From Bacillus sp. HF117_J1_D (GTDB lineage: Bacteria; Bacillota; Bacilli; Bacillales; Bacillaceae_C), in NCBI GenBank assembly GCA_009928435.1, contig JAABNQ010000002.1:120600-184599 (forward strand): DNA of 64,000 bases. The letters run 5' to 3'. Positions 56,562 through 64,000 of this stretch are shown here, one piece after another. Under the pieces are notes generated by a model. That model worked only from the letters and a program-made list of their open reading frames with translations. It searched no databases and was not told the DNA's origin. Within the stretch, counting starts at the first letter, position 1. Each line of letters starts with the position of its first letter. Both the position numbers and the translations under genes were made by a program.

Positions 56562-57260
56562 GTGAAAACGATATTCGCGACATTTCAAGAGGCGGTGGCT
56601 AATATCAGTGATGGATCCACCCTGATGGTTGGAGGATTTGGCCTGTGTGGGATTCCAGAAAATCTGATCATGGCACTCGTTGACAAGGGAGTGAGGGATT
56701 TAACCGTCATCTCGAATAACTGTGGAGTGGATGAATGGGGGCTTGGTCTGCTGCTTCAAAATAAGCAGATCAAAAAGATCATCGGTTCGTATGTAGGAGA
56801 GAACAAGGAGTTCGAACGTCAAGTATTGGCGGGAGAAATTGAAGTTGAACTGACTCCCCAAGGGACTCTCGCAGAAAAAATTCGGGCTGGCGGTGCAGGA
56901 ATTCCAGCTTTTTATACACCGGCAGGGGTTGGCACACCTGTTGCGGAAGGAAAGGAAATCCGAGAATTTAATGGCAAGGAGTATGTGCTGGAAGAGGCGC
57001 TGACAGCGGACTTTAGCCTTGTGAATGCCTGGAAAGGTGATAGGATGGGCAATCTTGTCTACAGAAAGACTGCCCGAAATTTCAATCCAATGATCGCAGC
57101 AGCAGGAAAAGTAACCATCGCTCAGGTTGAAAATCTTGTAGATATTGGTGAACTTGATCCGGGTCAGATCCATACCCCGAGTATTTATGTGCAGGGATTG
57201 ATACAAGGAGAACTTGAGAAGAGGATTGAAAGACGAACAGTCAGCTCGGTTAATTCATAG
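56562..57260 (+). CDS. scoA: 3-oxoacid CoA-transferase subunit A
   Basis: A 232-residue class I CoA-transferase A subunit: [66 protein letters not shown]. The GTG at 56562 is placed by alignment, with AGGGGGTTGGGG upstream; the longer open stretch before it lies in the thiolase end. It acts with ScoB on acetoacetate and succinyl-CoA. Confidence 0.93.
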   Translation: MKTIFATFQEAVANISDGSTLMVGGFGLCGIPENLIMALVDKGVRDLTVISNNCGVDEWGLGLLLQNKQIKKIIGSYVGENKEFERQVLAGEIEVELTPQGTLAEKIRAGGAGIPAFYTPAGVGTPVAEGKEIREFNGKEYVLEEALTADFSLVNAWKGDRMGNLVYRKTARNFNPMIAAAGKVTIAQVENLVDIGELDPGQIHTPSIYVQGLIQGELEKRIERRTVSSVNS

Positions 57261-57275
57261 AATGGGGGTGTCAAA

Positions 57276-57938
57276 TTGAGTAAGGCTACTGTAAGGGAAA
57301 AGATTGCAAAAAGAGCTGAAAAAGAAATAAAGAGCGGATATTATGTAAATCTTGGTATTGGAATGCCGACTCTTGTGGCCAACTATATCTCAGACAACAA
57401 ACAGGTGGTGCTCCAGTCGGAAAATGGTCTGCTCGGAATCGGGCCCTATCCTACAGAGCTCGAGGTGGATGCCGATCTCATCAACGCAGGGAAAGAAACG
57501 GTGACTGCTATTTCGGGTGCTGCCTATTTTGACAGTGCCGAATCGTTTGCCATGATTAGAGGAGGACATGTGAATCTGGCGATCTTGGGCGGAATGGAAG
57601 TTTCAAAGTCTGGCGATCTTGCGAATTGGATGATCCCCGGTAAAATGATCAAAGGCATGGGAGGGGCCATGGATCTTGTTCATGGCGCAGGAAAAATCAT
57701 CGTTATCATGGAGCATGTCAACAAAAGCGGCGAACCGAAAATCCTAAACGAATGTGTTCTGCCTTTGACAGGGAAGCAAGTCGTGGATCGGATTATTACG
57801 GATCGTGCAGTAATAGATATAACGCAAACCGGACTGATATTAAAGGAAGTGGCTGCGGGCTACTCAGTTGAGGACATTCAACAATCAACGGAACCGGAGC
57901 TGACTGTAAGTAAAGATGTTATGATGGAAGCATACTAG
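57276..57938 (+). CDS. scoB: 3-oxoacid CoA-transferase subunit B
   Basis: A 220-residue B subunit with the catalytic glutamate in [12 protein letters not shown], then [20 protein letters not shown] and [20 protein letters not shown] start 15 bp after scoA with GGGGGTG before it. Its end is followed by a terminator. Confidence 0.93.
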   Translation: MSKATVREKIAKRAEKEIKSGYYVNLGIGMPTLVANYISDNKQVVLQSENGLLGIGPYPTELEVDADLINAGKETVTAISGAAYFDSAESFAMIRGGHVNLAILGGMEVSKSGDLANWMIPGKMIKGMGGAMDLVHGAGKIIVIMEHVNKSGEPKILNECVLPLTGKQVVDRIITDRAVIDITQTGLILKEVAAGYSVEDIQQSTEPELTVSKDVMMEAY

Positions 57939-57944
57939 AAACCG

Positions 57945-57974
57945 GGCCTGGTGGTGCTAGAACCAGGCCTTTTT
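57945..57974 (+). terminator. Terminator of thiolase-scoAB
   Basis: GGCCTGGT (57945-57952) pairs with ACCAGGCC (57962-57969), followed by TTTTT. Confidence 0.9.
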
Positions 57975-58044
57975 ACCTCCAATACGGCGCTAAGGCCTGA
58001 GTCCATCCGCGCAAGAGAATGCTCTCCACTTAAAAATAAAAAAT

Positions 58045-58080
58045 AAAAAACGCCCAGACGATATTTTCGTCATGGAACGC
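58045..58080 (-). terminator. Probable terminator of sinR
   Basis: On the minus strand GACGA/TCGTC with outer CCA/TGG pairs, then GGCGTTTTTTATTTTTTATT. A weak stem but a long U-run. Confidence 0.55.
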
Positions 58081-58401
58081 TTATTTATTCTTCATTTTCC
58101 ATTTATTGAATTCCAGAAATTCGCGGAATTCTTCTTTTGTAATACCTGAAGACATTGCTTCGTAAACGAGCTCTTCCCAATCGTGATCCAATTCGATTTT
58201 ACCTGTTTCTCCATGAAGGAGAACTTGGACAGGGACGTCTAACACAGACGAAAGTTTTTCGAGTATTTGAATAGACGGATTGGATTGGATATTGCGCTCA
58301 ATCGAACTTAAATAGGATTTGGCAATGTCAGCTCTGTCTGCCAATTCAGATAGTGATAATTTTTTTTGAAGGCGATAATCTTTTATTCGTTGACCTATCA
58401 T
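58081..58401 (-). CDS. sinR: SinR-like biofilm/sporulation regulator
   Basis: A 106-residue protein with a Cro/C1-type helix-turn-helix (IGQRIKDYRLQKKLSLSELA, then IAKSYLSSIERNIQSNPSIQ) and a C-terminal SinR/SinI dimer helix pair (WEELVYEAMSSGITKEEFRE). Near full match to SinR design (about 111 residues). ATG 58401 aligns with SinR; a GTG four codons earlier is possible. No sinI and no matrix gene is next to it, so how it is antagonised is open. A SlrR-like role is an alternative. Confidence 0.82.
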   Translation of the reverse strand: MIGQRIKDYRLQKKLSLSELADRADIAKSYLSSIERNIQSNPSIQILEKLSSVLDVPVQVLLHGETGKIELDHDWEELVYEAMSSGITKEEFREFLEFNKWKMKNK

Positions 58402-58492
58402 ATACACCGTCACCTACTCTTCGCCCATTATAACATAAATTAATAGGTTATGAATAGAGCAAAATTCCCGATTGACGGGTCATGATTATGTA

Positions 58493-59416
58493 CTATAGAT
58501 GGGATGTATAGCGACTTTGGCGTGTAACCATTTGTAAAAATGCCAGTTCTTCTTTCGTTAAGGGCGTTGAGTTTACCGCTCGGGCGTTGTCTTTTACCTG
58601 CTCAATGGTGCTAGCTCCTGTTACAACAGCAGCAACAGCTTTATTAGCTAAATTGAATTGTAGCGCCACTTCATTCAGAGACCTTTCGCTATGTAAAAGT
58701 CTAGCTTGAATGCTTTCGATGAGTTCTTTTATCTCATTTGAAGAGTAATCAAGATAATCTTTTCCTTCCCATTGTTCTTCTTTAATGCCCAGTATTTTAT
58801 CGCTTAATAAGCCTTTGGCCACAGACCCTCTTGTTACAACACTGATCTCATAATCATCCAGTAAACTCATGACTTCTTCTGGGCGTCTGTCGAAAAGATT
58901 GTATTGCATCATAACACTTACAATGGAAGAACGGTCTACGTATTCACGAATGACGTTGGGTCTAATGGAGGAAATGCCATAATAGCGAATGAAACCTTCG
59001 GACTTTAATTCCTCAAAAGCTTCAATTGTTTCATCAATTGGGTCATCGATGGTTCCGCCGTGCAGCTGGTATAGGTCGATATAATCCGTACGAAGGCGTT
59101 TGAGACTCTTTTTTACTGCTTCTTTTATATATTTTTTAGAAGGGTTCCAGCTCCAACCATCCTTATTTTCTGTCCACTGATTTCCAACTTTTGTGGCTAT
59201 GACTACTTGATCACGTTTGGAAGAGAGGGCTTTCCCAACTATTTCTTCATTTACACCATAGTTGTATAAATCGGCGGTATCAAAATAATTCACACCTTCA
59301 TCCAAAGCTGTTTTTATCATTTTTTCAGCAGTGGTCGAATCGGTTCCTAATGACATGCATCCCAGACCCATTTTTGATACGGATAAATCCGATTTTCCCA
59401 GTCTGCGTTTCTCCAT
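58493..59416 (-). CDS. Aldo/keto reductase (YqkF-like)
   Basis: A 307-residue AKR with the family start KRRLGKSDLSVSKMGLGCM, catalytic DTADLYNYG (Tyr) and K in VVIATKVGN, LYQLHGG (His), and a C-terminal GASTIEQVKDN for NADPH. ATG 59416 has AAAGGCGGG at proper distance; the ATG two codons earlier is too close. Substrate unknown. Same position relative to nudF as B. subtilis yqkF. Confidence 0.9.
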   Translation of the reverse strand: MEKRRLGKSDLSVSKMGLGCMSLGTDSTTAEKMIKTALDEGVNYFDTADLYNYGVNEEIVGKALSSKRDQVVIATKVGNQWTENKDGWSWNPSKKYIKEAVKKSLKRLRTDYIDLYQLHGGTIDDPIDETIEAFEELKSEGFIRYYGISSIRPNVIREYVDRSSIVSVMMQYNLFDRRPEEVMSLLDDYEISVVTRGSVAKGLLSDKILGIKEEQWEGKDYLDYSSNEIKELIESIQARLLHSERSLNEVALQFNLANKAVAAVVTGASTIEQVKDNARAVNSTPLTKEELAFLQMVTRQSRYTSHL

Positions 59417-59465
59417 ATACATCCCGCCTTTCTTTGTTTTTCTATTTTATCTGAAGTTGGCGGAG

Positions 59466-59600
59466 TTATTCAACCATTGTGCAGGATTCTATCCAGTCTC
59501 TCACCAATTTATGTTGCTTTGCATATTTTCGAAGCAAGCCTTGAACTTCCCATACCTTGCCAGTCAAAATAATGCGATTTTCACTTATGTTCAATCTCAT
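59466..59600 (-). CDS. mciZ: MciZ, mother cell inhibitor of FtsZ
   Basis: A 44-residue product from ATG 59600 (or 59603), with AGGAGGGATC just upstream. Its core ILTGKVWEVQGLLRKYAK followed by LVRDWI matches MciZ (about 40 residues), where this helix-strand part caps FtsZ filaments in the mother cell during sporulation. The place, between the aldo/keto reductase and nudF and pointing away from nudF, is that of mciZ in B. subtilis. The C-terminal SCTMVE extension is longer than usual. Confidence 0.85.
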   Translation of the reverse strand: MRLNISENRIILTGKVWEVQGLLRKYAKQHKLVRDWIESCTMVE

Positions 59601-59672
59601 CATGATCCCTCCTTGATGTATGGTAAAATGTATGATGATCAGCAAATGAAATAGAACAGGGAGCTGAGCATA

Positions 59673-60218
59673 GTGAATAAGTTTGAAGAGAAAACAGTAA
59701 ACACGGAGCCCATTTTTGAAGGGAAAATCATCAGTGTACAAGTAGATGAAGTAGAACTTCCAAACGGAGAGCTGGCAAAGCGTGAGATTGTTCGCCATCC
59801 TGGCGCTGTTGGTCTGATTGCATTAACTGATGAAAATAAAATAGTCATGGTGGAACAATATAGAAAACCGTTAGAAAGATCTTTGTTGGAGATTCCAGCT
59901 GGGAAATTGGAGCCAGGAGAAGAACCAGCGGTTACTGCGGAAAGGGAGCTTGAGGAGGAAACTGGGTATCGCGCAGGCAAAATGGAGTATATTTCCTCTT
60001 TTTATACGTCGCCTGGTTTTGCGAATGAAATCATTCATCTTTATTTGGCGACTGAATTGGAGAAACTGGAAAATCCGGCAGATGGTGATGAAGATGAATT
60101 TATTGAGCTAATGGAGCTTTCGCTTGAAGAGGCACTTGAGTGTATCAAGGGTGAAAGGATTTATGATGCCAAAACTGTTTTTGCCGTCCAATTTTTGCAG
60201 CTAATGGAGAAAAAATGA
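59673..60218 (+). CDS. nudF: ADP-ribose pyrophosphatase
   Basis: A 181-residue Nudix hydrolase with the box GKLEPGEEPAVTAERELEEE followed by TGY. It splits ADP-ribose into AMP and ribose 5-phosphate. GTG start behind GGGAGCTGAG. It directly precedes endoQ (1-bp gap). Length fits YqkG (185). Confidence 0.93.
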   Translation: MNKFEEKTVNTEPIFEGKIISVQVDEVELPNGELAKREIVRHPGAVGLIALTDENKIVMVEQYRKPLERSLLEIPAGKLEPGEEPAVTAERELEEETGYRAGKMEYISSFYTSPGFANEIIHLYLATELEKLENPADGDEDEFIELMELSLEEALECIKGERIYDAKTVFAVQFLQLMEKK

Positions 60219-60219
60219 G

Positions 60220-61380
60220 ATGAACCAGTATTTTGTGGACATGCACATTCATATAGGCAGGACTTTTTCAGGAAAACCGGTAAAAATTACGGCAGCTAAA
60301 AGCTTGACTTTGACTAATATCCTGCAAACAGCTAAGTTTCCTAAAGGACTGGATATTGTTGGAGTGATTGATTGTCATTCCCCTGAAGTCATGGAAGAAA
60401 TGGAACAGCTCCTTCAAGACAGCCGTTTAATTGAAATGGAAGAGGGCGGTTTCCAATTTGAGAATGAAGTGACATTCATACCAGGAACAGAAATGGAAGT
60501 TCTGGATGAAAACTGTAATGGCCCGATTCATTTGCTTGCCTATTTCCCGGGTTTTAAACAGCTTAAGGAATTTTCCAACTGGCTTTCGACGCGTGTAACG
60601 AACCTTCAACTGAGCACACAGAGGGTATACGAAACAGCTGTGAATATCCAAGAGAAAGTAAAATCTTTAGACGGTTTGTTCATTCCCGCTCATGTTTTTA
60701 CACCTTTTAAAAGTCTATACGGAAAAGGTGTGAAGCAATCGTTGAAGGAAGTTCTGAATCCAACATTAATAGATGGTGTGGAGCTTGGACTTAGTTCTAA
60801 CACAATGATGGCTGACCAGATCAGTGAACTAAATGGATTTACGTTCCTAACGAATTCCGACGCGCATTCACTGCCCAAAATGGCTAGAGAATATCAGAAA
60901 ATGACTCTTGAAGCCCCAACCTTCGAGAAGGTAAAAAAAGCCTTACATGATTCAGGAGGAAATAAAATCGACGAAAATTATGGCTTAAATCCTTTTTTGG
61001 GTAAATATTACCGGACAGCATGCGCCAAGTGTTTCACGATGAAACAAGGAGACGTATGTGCCCATTGCGGTTCGAAGAAATTTACAAAAGGAGTTTCCGA
61101 AAGAATCGCAGAATTGGCGGATCATGATAGCAAACCTCCTGTAAGACCACCGTATATCCATCAAGTGCCGCTCGATTTTTTACCTGGACTGGGGACGAAA
61201 ACAAGGGAGAAACTATACAACTATTTCGGATCCGAAATGAATATTCTGCATCAGGTTTCTGAGGCCGAATTGAAAAGTGTACTGAAGGAAGGACTGGCGG
61301 ATTTGATTGTGAAAGCCAGATCAGGCGATCTGGTGCTAGTAGAAGGTGGAGGAGGGCGCTACGGAAGAGTTGGGAAATGA
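60220..61380 (+). CDS. Endonuclease Q (PHP-domain DNA repair enzyme)
   Basis: A 386-residue protein of the TIGR00375/YqxK-type family. The PHP domain starts YFVDMHIHIGRTFSGKPVK and has GVIDCHSPE, PGTEMEV, PAHVFTPF and TNSDAHSLPKMARE. Then a zinc ribbon CAKC-x9-CAHC (about 268-283) and a helix-hairpin-helix DFLPGLGTKTREKLYNYFG. EndoQ cuts 5' of deaminated bases such as uracil or hypoxanthine. It starts 1 bp after nudF; the pair may clear damaged nucleotides together (inference). Confidence 0.88.
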   Translation: MNQYFVDMHIHIGRTFSGKPVKITAAKSLTLTNILQTAKFPKGLDIVGVIDCHSPEVMEEMEQLLQDSRLIEMEEGGFQFENEVTFIPGTEMEVLDENCNGPIHLLAYFPGFKQLKEFSNWLSTRVTNLQLSTQRVYETAVNIQEKVKSLDGLFIPAHVFTPFKSLYGKGVKQSLKEVLNPTLIDGVELGLSSNTMMADQISELNGFTFLTNSDAHSLPKMAREYQKMTLEAPTFEKVKKALHDSGGNKIDENYGLNPFLGKYYRTACAKCFTMKQGDVCAHCGSKKFTKGVSERIAELADHDSKPPVRPPYIHQVPLDFLPGLGTKTREKLYNYFGSEMNILHQVSEAELKSVLKEGLADLIVKARSGDLVLVEGGGGRYGRVGK

Positions 61381-61416
61381 TAGACCGTTCTAACTTGAAA
61401 TTGATAGAGAAACAAG

Positions 61417-61445
61417 TCATATGCAGAGCTTTTACCTCATAAGAT
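61417..61445 (+). promoter_or_regulatory. SigE-type promoter of spoIIM
   Basis: TCATATG (61417-61423), 14 bp, CATAAGAT (61438-61445), near the mother-cell SigE consensus (KMATATTT-N13/14-CATACAMT), 31 bp before the spoIIM start. Confidence 0.65.
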
Positions 61446-61476
61446 GTATCAATCGCAGGACGGGGGGAAGCAGCAT

Positions 61477-62124
61477 ATGCGGAAAAAAATGTATACTAGC
61501 TATATCACACGACACATACGAACCTATTCTTCTATCTATTCATTTATCATGGTCTTGTTTATCATGGGGATCATTTTTGGAGCGATCATTGTCAATAGTC
61601 TATCAATTGCCCAGAAGGAAGATCTGTTTCATTATTTGAATCATTTTTTTGGACAAGTGGCTGATGGAAAAACGGGGCAGGCGGAAGATTTGCTCAAGCT
61701 AAGCTTCTTCCATAATGTCAAATTCACCGGGTTGATGTGGGTGCTTGGAATTTCCATTATCGGTTTTCCATTAATTTTAATCCTGTTGTTTTTAAAAGGG
61801 GTCGTTGTCGGATTTTCGGTCGGCTTCCTTGTAAACCAAATGGGCTGGCATGGATTGCTGCTTGCTTTTGTGACTTTGCTGCCACAAAATCTGCTGTTTA
61901 TACCTATATATATATTTATTGCTGTTATCTCAACAGCATTCTCAATTAAACTCATGAGGAAAATTTTTATAAGACAGGGTTTTTCCTTTCATTTTGTTCC
62001 AGAGTTTGCGCGATATTTTATGTCTTTTATCGCGGCAATGGCTGTCATCACACTAGCTGCTAGTATTGAGGCATTCATTGCACCAGCATTGATGAAATCC
62101 ATTATCTTGTCAATTACTAAATGA
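61477..62124 (+). CDS. spoIIM: Stage II sporulation protein M
   Basis: A 215-residue protein with five likely membrane helices (about 20-44, 82-105, 112-130, 137-160 and 185-205) and the DUF95/SpoIIM start YTSYITRHIRTYSSIYSFIM. With SpoIID and SpoIIP it drives septal peptidoglycan thinning and engulfment. ATG 61477 follows CGGGGGGAAG; an ATG eleven codons before has no site. Its stop TGA opens a Fur-type box. Confidence 0.93.
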   Translation: MRKKMYTSYITRHIRTYSSIYSFIMVLFIMGIIFGAIIVNSLSIAQKEDLFHYLNHFFGQVADGKTGQAEDLLKLSFFHNVKFTGLMWVLGISIIGFPLILILLFLKGVVVGFSVGFLVNQMGWHGLLLAFVTLLPQNLLFIPIYIFIAVISTAFSIKLMRKIFIRQGFSFHFVPEFARYFMSFIAAMAVITLAASIEAFIAPALMKSIILSITK

Positions 62125-62136
62125 TAATGACTATCA
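62122..62136. promoter_or_regulatory. Fur-type box at the spoIIM stop
   Basis: TGATAATGACTATCA matches the 7-1-7 Fur box TGATAATNATTATCA except for one base. It overlaps the spoIIM stop and lies 108 bp before fur. Confidence 0.5.
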
Positions 62137-62154
62137 AGTATAAACCTCCCATTT

Positions 62155-62198
62155 TTATAATGATTTTAATTTGATTATTGTTCACTGTCTGTTATAAT
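62155..62198 (+). promoter_or_regulatory. fur promoter with PerR-type box
   Basis: TTATAATGATTTTAA (62155-62169) is a PerR box (TTATAATNATTATAA) with one mismatch, directly followed by TTGATT (62171-62176), 16 bp, TATAAT (62193-62198). PerR repression of fur is known in B. subtilis. Confidence 0.7.
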
Positions 62199-62229
62199 AA
62201 AAGGGATAGTGGCGAGGGAGGATTGTTTG

Positions 62230-62712
62230 ATGGAAAGTCGCATTAATCGTATTAAGAAACAACTGCATTCCGCAAGCTATAAGCTTACTCCCCAGCGTGA
62301 AGCCACGGTTAGGGTGTTGCTTGAATATGAGGAAGATCATTTGAGTGCGGAAGATGTCTATTTGCTTGTTAAGGATAAGTCTCCAGATATCGGCTTGGCA
62401 ACCGTATATAGGACCCTCGAGCTTTTGACCGAGTTGAAAGTGGTCGACAAAATTAATTTTGGGGACGGGGTTTCTAGGTATGATTTGCGACAGGAAGGTG
62501 CCGATCATTTCCATCACCACCTGATATGTATTGAATGTGGTTCGGTGGATGAGATTCAGGAAGATCTTCTCGGAGATGTTGAGAAAAAAGTTGAACATGA
62601 TTTTAATTTTAAAGTTAAAGACCACAGGCTGACATTTCACGGCATTTGTTGGCGCTGTCACGATAAAGTGGAGAATGAAAAGAAAGAACCGCCAGCCAGC
62701 AAAAAGAAATGA
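62230..62712 (+). CDS. fur: Ferric uptake regulator Fur
   Basis: A 160-residue Fur: winged helix (YKLTPQREATVRVLLEYEED, then ATVYRTLELLTEL), dimer/metal domain with HFHHHLICIECGSVDEI (His cluster and CxxC) and the second zinc pair in HGICWRCH. ATG 62230 with GGGAGG 8 bases upstream; the GTG at 62209 is less likely. It represses iron uptake genes. A Lys-rich tail makes it longer than B. subtilis Fur (149). Confidence 0.94.
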   Translation: MESRINRIKKQLHSASYKLTPQREATVRVLLEYEEDHLSAEDVYLLVKDKSPDIGLATVYRTLELLTELKVVDKINFGDGVSRYDLRQEGADHFHHHLICIECGSVDEIQEDLLGDVEKKVEHDFNFKVKDHRLTFHGICWRCHDKVENEKKEPPASKKK

Positions 62713-62716
62713 AGTG

Positions 62717-62752
62717 AAAACACCCATCCTTTAGTTGAGGATGGGTGTTTTT
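62717..62752 (+). terminator. fur terminator, group II intron target
   Basis: AAAACACCCATCCT (62717-62730) pairs perfectly with AGGATGGGTGTTTT (62738-62751) around TTAGTTG. The intron's GTGCGC begins one base after the stem. Confidence 0.93.
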
Positions 62753-64000
62753 GTGCGCTTGGCAGCGCATCGTTCTTAAGGGTGAAAGTCCCTGACATGC
62801 CGCAAAGTGGCGGAAGTGTGTAGCTGACAGGCAGTGCGCCGTCCGTGAGGAGGGGTGCGGAGGGCCTGAAGGCAAAATCCGGAACAGGTGGCAATCTAAC
62901 CGTAGTTGGCTGGTGAGCCCGGATGACCCTGCAAAATAAGGGGATGTCCTATACCACTGTCAGGCTCATTAGTTAGGAGGACTGGATTCGGAGGAAAGAC
63001 GATGACGTGACCCAAGGAGGTCTTAACGCCTCCGCATGGCGGTAACCCTTGACCAAATCCGGGATGGATAAGGCAAGGCTATGGGCAGTAAGAAGTCAGA
63101 GCAGGGGATAATAGTGAATAAACTTGCCGGAAAAGCCACAAAGGCAAGTGACTTGGCACAAAGTTGCCAAGGCGGGCACTGACCCGAAAGGGCAGTGACC
63201 TTGTGCGAAGCCCGTCTGCCCGTGGAAGAAAAGCAATACGAACTTATTTGACCATCATGTGCCAAACAGAAGCCGGGGAGGGAAAAGACCTGAGAACCCG
63301 GGGCCGAACAGAAGGGTAGGCCGTTTGGGGCAGATTACCAAAGATGGAACCTTTGATAGTGCCAACGCTAATCGTCAAAGGAGTCGAAGGGAAGAACTGA
63401 AACATGGGGAAACAAACAAGTAAACGAGGCTTTCGTGTAGGAGTGGAAAACACAAGGAAACAGAAGTGGTACAGCCTGATAGATAAGATATGGGCCCTGC
63501 CCAATCTAGAGAAAGCCTTCCAAGACGTGAAGAAGAACCGGGGTGCCGCAGGCGTCGATAGGGTCACCATTAAGCAATTTGAAATTGAGCTGGAGCACAA
63601 CTTAAGAGTGCTTCAGGAGGAATTGCGTACGAAGACCTATCGCTCCATGCCGGTAAGGCGGGTATATATCCCAAAAGCCGACGGAACCGAAAGGCCATTG
63701 GGGATACCTGCGGTACGTGACCGTGTAGTTCAAGCTGCCGCCAGGAGAATCCTAGAGCCAATCTTTGAATCCAAGTTCATGGATTGCAGTTATGGTTTTC
63801 GCCCTGAAAGAAGTGCCCATATGGCCATAGAGAAAATCCGTAGGGATTTAATGGATGGATATGTCTATGTTATTGATGCAGACTTAAAATCCTACTTCGA
63901 TACCATCCCTCACGACAAGCTTATTGAAGCAGTCAGGGAGGAAGTGACAGATGGAAGCGTCCTCCAACTGCTGAAGGGCTTTTTGAAAGCCGGGGTCCTG
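62753..64000 (+). mobile_element. Group II intron, 5' part
   Basis: Starts GTGCGC at 62753, followed by about 650 nt of highly structured GC-rich RNA (for example GCCGCAAAGTGGC, CTTGCCGGAAAAGCCACAAA, repeated stems) and then an intron-encoded reverse transcriptase. It continues past the right edge. The insertion point directly behind a Rho-independent terminator, in transcription sense, is typical of group IIC introns. The class itself was not tested, and the protein is not a clear class C type by eye. Confidence 0.9.
63404..64000 (+). CDS. Group II intron reverse transcriptase/maturase, partial
   Basis: 199 codons from ATG 63404 to the window edge, no stop. RT0-RT4 motifs are seen: NRGAAGVDRVTIKQFE, RTKTYRSMPVRRVYIPKADG, ERPLGIPAVRDRVVQAAARR, ESKFMDCSYGFRPERSAHMA and VIDADLKSYFDTIPHDKLIE (the first aspartates of the polymerase). 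Missing are the YADD box, X and any endonuclease domain. Like relatives it splices and mobilises its own intron. Whether it is active cannot be judged from half a gene. Confidence 0.92.
   Translation, partial: MGKQTSKRGFRVGVENTRKQKWYSLIDKIWALPNLEKAFQDVKKNRGAAGVDRVTIKQFEIELEHNLRVLQEELRTKTYRSMPVRRVYIPKADGTERPLGIPAVRDRVVQAAARRILEPIFESKFMDCSYGFRPERSAHMAIEKIRRDLMDGYVYVIDADLKSYFDTIPHDKLIEAVREEVTDGSVLQLLKGFLKAGVL

Noticed and set aside
1..64000. tRNA or rRNA genes
   Set aside because: No cloverleaf with the conserved T-arm (GTTCRANNC plus acceptor) or rRNA sequence was noticed. A tRNAscan run would be decisive.

Overview
This window is chromosomal DNA of a low-GC, endospore-forming member of the Bacillaceae. 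The gene order from spoIIIA through accBC, nusB-folD-xseAB-ispA-dxs, argR-recN-spoIVB-spo0A, the bkd cluster, yqjC/D/E, rnz, namA and proI to nudF-spoIIM-fur follows the yqh-yqk part of the Bacillus subtilis chromosome. Unlike B. subtilis, it carries an OLE RNA with its OapA partner, as well as methylmalonyl-CoA mutase. The genus cannot be fixed from the sequence alone (Bacillus, Cytobacillus, Mesobacillus and Neobacillus are all possible).

Layout. 1-3.6 kb: the end of spoIIIA (AC partial to AH), part of the mother-cell to forespore channel. 3.6-4.7 kb: a GyrI-like protein that is the tail of a truncated AraC regulator, then a 107-bp direct repeat. 4.8-19.9 kb: a housekeeping run (accBC, yqhY, nusB, folD, xseAB, ispA, OLE RNA, oapA, dxs, tlyA, argR, recN, spoIVB, spo0A). 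20-27.3 kb: glpQ, yqzF and a branched-chain 2-oxoacid dehydrogenase cluster (bcd-lpdV-bkdAA-bkdAB-bkdB) that lacks ptb, buk and an adjacent bkdR. 27.3-29.3 kb: a GntR regulator with an MFS transporter. 29.5-38.7 kb: mutA-mutB-meaB, brxB, prli42, then methylmalonyl-CoA epimerase, an acyl-CoA carboxyltransferase and an M20 peptidase. Together with Bkd this gives a route from valine and isoleucine via propionyl-CoA to succinyl-CoA. 38.7-45.7 kb: Pol IV, a YueI-like protein, RNase Z, namA, proI behind a proline-type T-box, yqjP and yqjQ.

45.7-50.2 kb is accessory-like: unexplained structured DNA, a type I holin-like toxin, a second copy of a ~195-bp structured repeat (copy one lies inside the bkd cluster), an SOS-controlled yolD-uvrX pair, a VOC protein and a decayed gene-poor kilobase. 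50.2-53.2 kb: an NCS1 permease with an unexplained leader and an apparently autoregulated ECF sigma factor with a membrane partner. 53.3-58 kb: xpaC-yaaN behind a SigW-type promoter, and thiolase plus scoAB for acetoacetate use. 58-62.7 kb: sinR, an aldo/keto reductase, the very small mciZ, nudF, endoQ, spoIIM behind a SigE-type promoter, and fur behind a PerR-type box. The window ends inside a group II intron inserted immediately after the fur terminator.

Most genes are ordinary core genes. The most notable items are the OLE RNA/OapA module, the two-copy structured repeat, the small genes mciZ, prli42 and the holin-like toxin, the intron after the terminator, and the undefined structured stretches at 45.7-46.1 and 50.04-50.16 kb.
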